64,000 nucleotides of DNA from Reticulitermes speratus (lineage: Eukaryota > Arthropoda > Insecta > Blattodea > Rhinotermitidae), in the NCBI GenBank assembly GCA_021186555.1, contig JAJKFL010000006.1:34655478-34719477 (forward strand), read 5' to 3'. The notes beneath the pieces were generated by a model. That model saw nothing but the letters and a program-made list of their open reading frames with translations, did not search any database and had not been told where the DNA came from. The translations under genes and the position numbers were made by a program. This document shows positions 62,290 to 64,000 of the stretch, piece by piece (within the stretch, counting starts at the first letter, position 1; every line of letters begins with the position of its first letter).

Positions 62290-62573
62290 ACAATAAAGTT
62301 CCCGGATTGATGCTGTAAGAACAGATGCACGTGAAATAAGAACAAGATGTTTTGTTTCAGAGTAATCTCTCCTGACTGCAACATATTTTTTTTTTCAGTC
62401 TTTCTAAAAGCTGCGCAAAACTGTCAGCGAAGGCGTCCTAAGGAATGGAACTTAATTCGCCAGTTGTGTTTCTCTGGATAGCTTTGACGTTCTGAAATCG
62501 TCCTTTGAGGTGAATTGTCACTTTAGGGAATTGGGAGGGGGGGGGGATTATTTGGTGCTGGGTGAATTGAATA

Positions 62574-63448
62574 CAGGTAGTTCCCGTTTTACGCCAGGGT
62601 TAGGTTCCTGAAAAACGTCGCGCAAATCGAACACAAATTCCCATTTAAAACGTAGTTCCTGGGGTTTAGGGGACACAACCTCATCCTGTATAGTGTATGA
62701 CTATACCACTAGTGGACATACGGACCTGTAGAGTATATATGTACTATATATAAGTATATATACACTTCTATACAGTATACATACATTTCTATACAATATG
62801 TTTCTTTATTTCTAATGCAATAAAAATGTAAGAGACTCACATCCATAGTTCTTTGGTACGGTTTATTTGGATAGGACTGTGGTAGTCTTGCTATGCAAAC
62901 AAACACTTCAGTTCCTGACTTAGCACTTTCTTTAATTCTGACAGCATTATCACGAATTGTATGTACGCCACTGTGAGCGAGTCTGACATTACGACATATA
63001 TCAACAATTCGTTCACCTTTTTCAAGTCAGCCTATTACGTGTAATTTCTCTTGAAACCGATTGCCTTTCGCCGATTTTCTCTTGGATTGCACTAGGTGAT
63101 GCAGATTTACATTTCTCACTCATATTGGTAAGAAAAGCCAATGCTGTTGAAGAGGAAACTATATGAGCAGCGTGATTATATCACCAACGTAATCAATCCA
63201 TAGACGTGACTGATGGCGTCACTTTCTGCAAGCCTCCTACAGAAGATAGGCGCGGACACGGATCGTCTATGCCAAATCTCGTTAAACCGAAAATTATCGC
63301 TTAAATTCGGTAAGCGCGACCACCCATCATCTATGCCAAATCTGTTAAACCGAAAATTATCACGTAAATTCGAAAAGTGGCGTAAATTTTCAAGTCACGT
63401 TAAAGCGAAATCGCGCAAAACGAAATTGCGTAAAACGAGAAGTACTTG
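62574..63448. mobile_element. Tigger/pogo-type MITE, 875 bp
   Basis: Left end CAGGTAGTTCCCGTTTTACG and the inverted right end CAAGTACTTCTCGTTTTACG match at about 17 of 21 bases, with TA outside (62572-62573, 63449-63450). The right part contains a tandem duplication of about 63 bp (CTATGCCAAATCT starts at 63267 and 63331) and many GTAAA/CGAAA subterminal repeats. No transposase frame; the 120-codon frame at 63213 is an artefact of the repeats. Confidence 0.82.
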
Positions 63449-63450
63449 TA

Positions 63451-64000
63451 ATATGCTATTAGGAACACTCCCCTTCCCTGTGTTATTTAGATATGACACA
63501 GACATCCATTATGCTTATGTTTCAGAATTTGTAAACTTTATTAATCATTGTACTTACAACATGGGTATGTCCTAAAATGAATAGGCCTACATGCACTTAC
63601 AAGAAACATTTGTAAAATGTTAATGAGCTGGATGATCCTGACATTCTGCAGAAAGACCTTCCATCCTGGGCTTTGTTCCCCGGACTGCTGCTTTGAGCTC
63701 TGGTTTCAAACTCAGATGTGAATGAGTTCTGCTTTTTAATGTCGGTCATTTTTGGGAAAGTAGCTTTACAAAGATGAGCTGTATCAAAAGGTAGGAGCAC
63801 TTAAACACTTGTTCCAGATTTGTCTGGATATCATTTCTTCATGCGTACCAAAAACTTTACAATACCTTTTTTACTTGAAATTCAGTTTTCGCGTATTTGT
63901 TAATTTTGTCAGTTTCTCATGCTCAAAATTTGAAAGATATCGCTACCTACTCCACATTAAAAGGGAGTCTGTATCCATTGAAGTTGTCTGAAAGTCCTGC
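63451..64000. other. Intron end of window, nothing recognised
   Basis: AT-rich sequence; no G-alpha exon or known repeat. Confidence 0.5.

Noticed and set aside
63213..63575. 120-codon frame rich in Arg/Lys
   Set aside because: Generated by tandem repeats at the right end of the Tigger-type MITE.

Overview
The window is from an animal nuclear genome, most likely a polyneopteran insect of the cockroach/termite type. That placement is an inference from the repeats. Coding sequence is split into short exons with GT-AG introns. Most of the DNA is intronic or intergenic and full of diverged transposons: pogo/Tigger, mariner, RTE-like LINE, tRNA-derived SINEs and Penelope-type debris. A LINE tail at 29 kb looks like a family I associate with Blattodea. 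No bacterial-style gene, operon, rRNA, CRISPR array or functional tRNA was seen.

Region 1 (1-25,100, + strand) is the 3' part of a protein kinase gene whose 5' end lies left of the window. Six coiled-coil exons (663-9309) are followed by a linker exon (14,860) and six kinase exons (17,032-24,226), the last carrying the stop codon and start of the 3' UTR. Joined in phase, they encode a highly charged coiled coil, a linker of about 45 residues, and a complete AGC kinase of PKC/PKN type with DFG, activation loop, turn motif and FxxFS hydrophobic motif. The coiled-coil exons sit in a tandem array of genomic units of about 1.3 kb; four of them are nearly identical in-frame 117-bp modules.

The introns of this gene carry a deleted Tigger element (4,997-6,492), two differently deleted copies of one pogo-like element (8,072-8,853 and 21,425-22,342), a full-length antisense RTE-like LINE with an intact 995-codon ORF (9,930-13,333), a small Tigger-type MITE (14.3-14.8 kb) and several SINE or Penelope-like fragments.

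Region 2 (25,100-34,066) is intergenic: repeat relics, then from about 32.43 kb a CpG-richer stretch that looks like a promoter and 5' UTR. Region 3 (34,067-64,000) begins with the first coding exon of G protein alpha-q (34,067-34,184, + strand). Its donor opens an intron of at least 29.8 kb, because no further G-alpha exon was found. That intron holds mariner relics, at least four SINEs, a Tigger-type MITE and a series of Penelope/retrozyme-like elements.

The most unusual signal is a dispersed set of hammerhead-ribozyme-like motifs at 19.0 (decayed), 40.7, 43.1, 47.6, 54.4, 55.6, 59.25 and 59.73 kb. They have a CTGANGA box, helix II, GAAA, a palindromic helix III and a short helix I. Many lie inside inverted-repeat elements, one flanked by a clean 12-bp target duplication. 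PKC-type kinases act downstream of Gq/phospholipase C in animals, so the two neighbouring genes could be functionally related, but adjacency alone does not show that.
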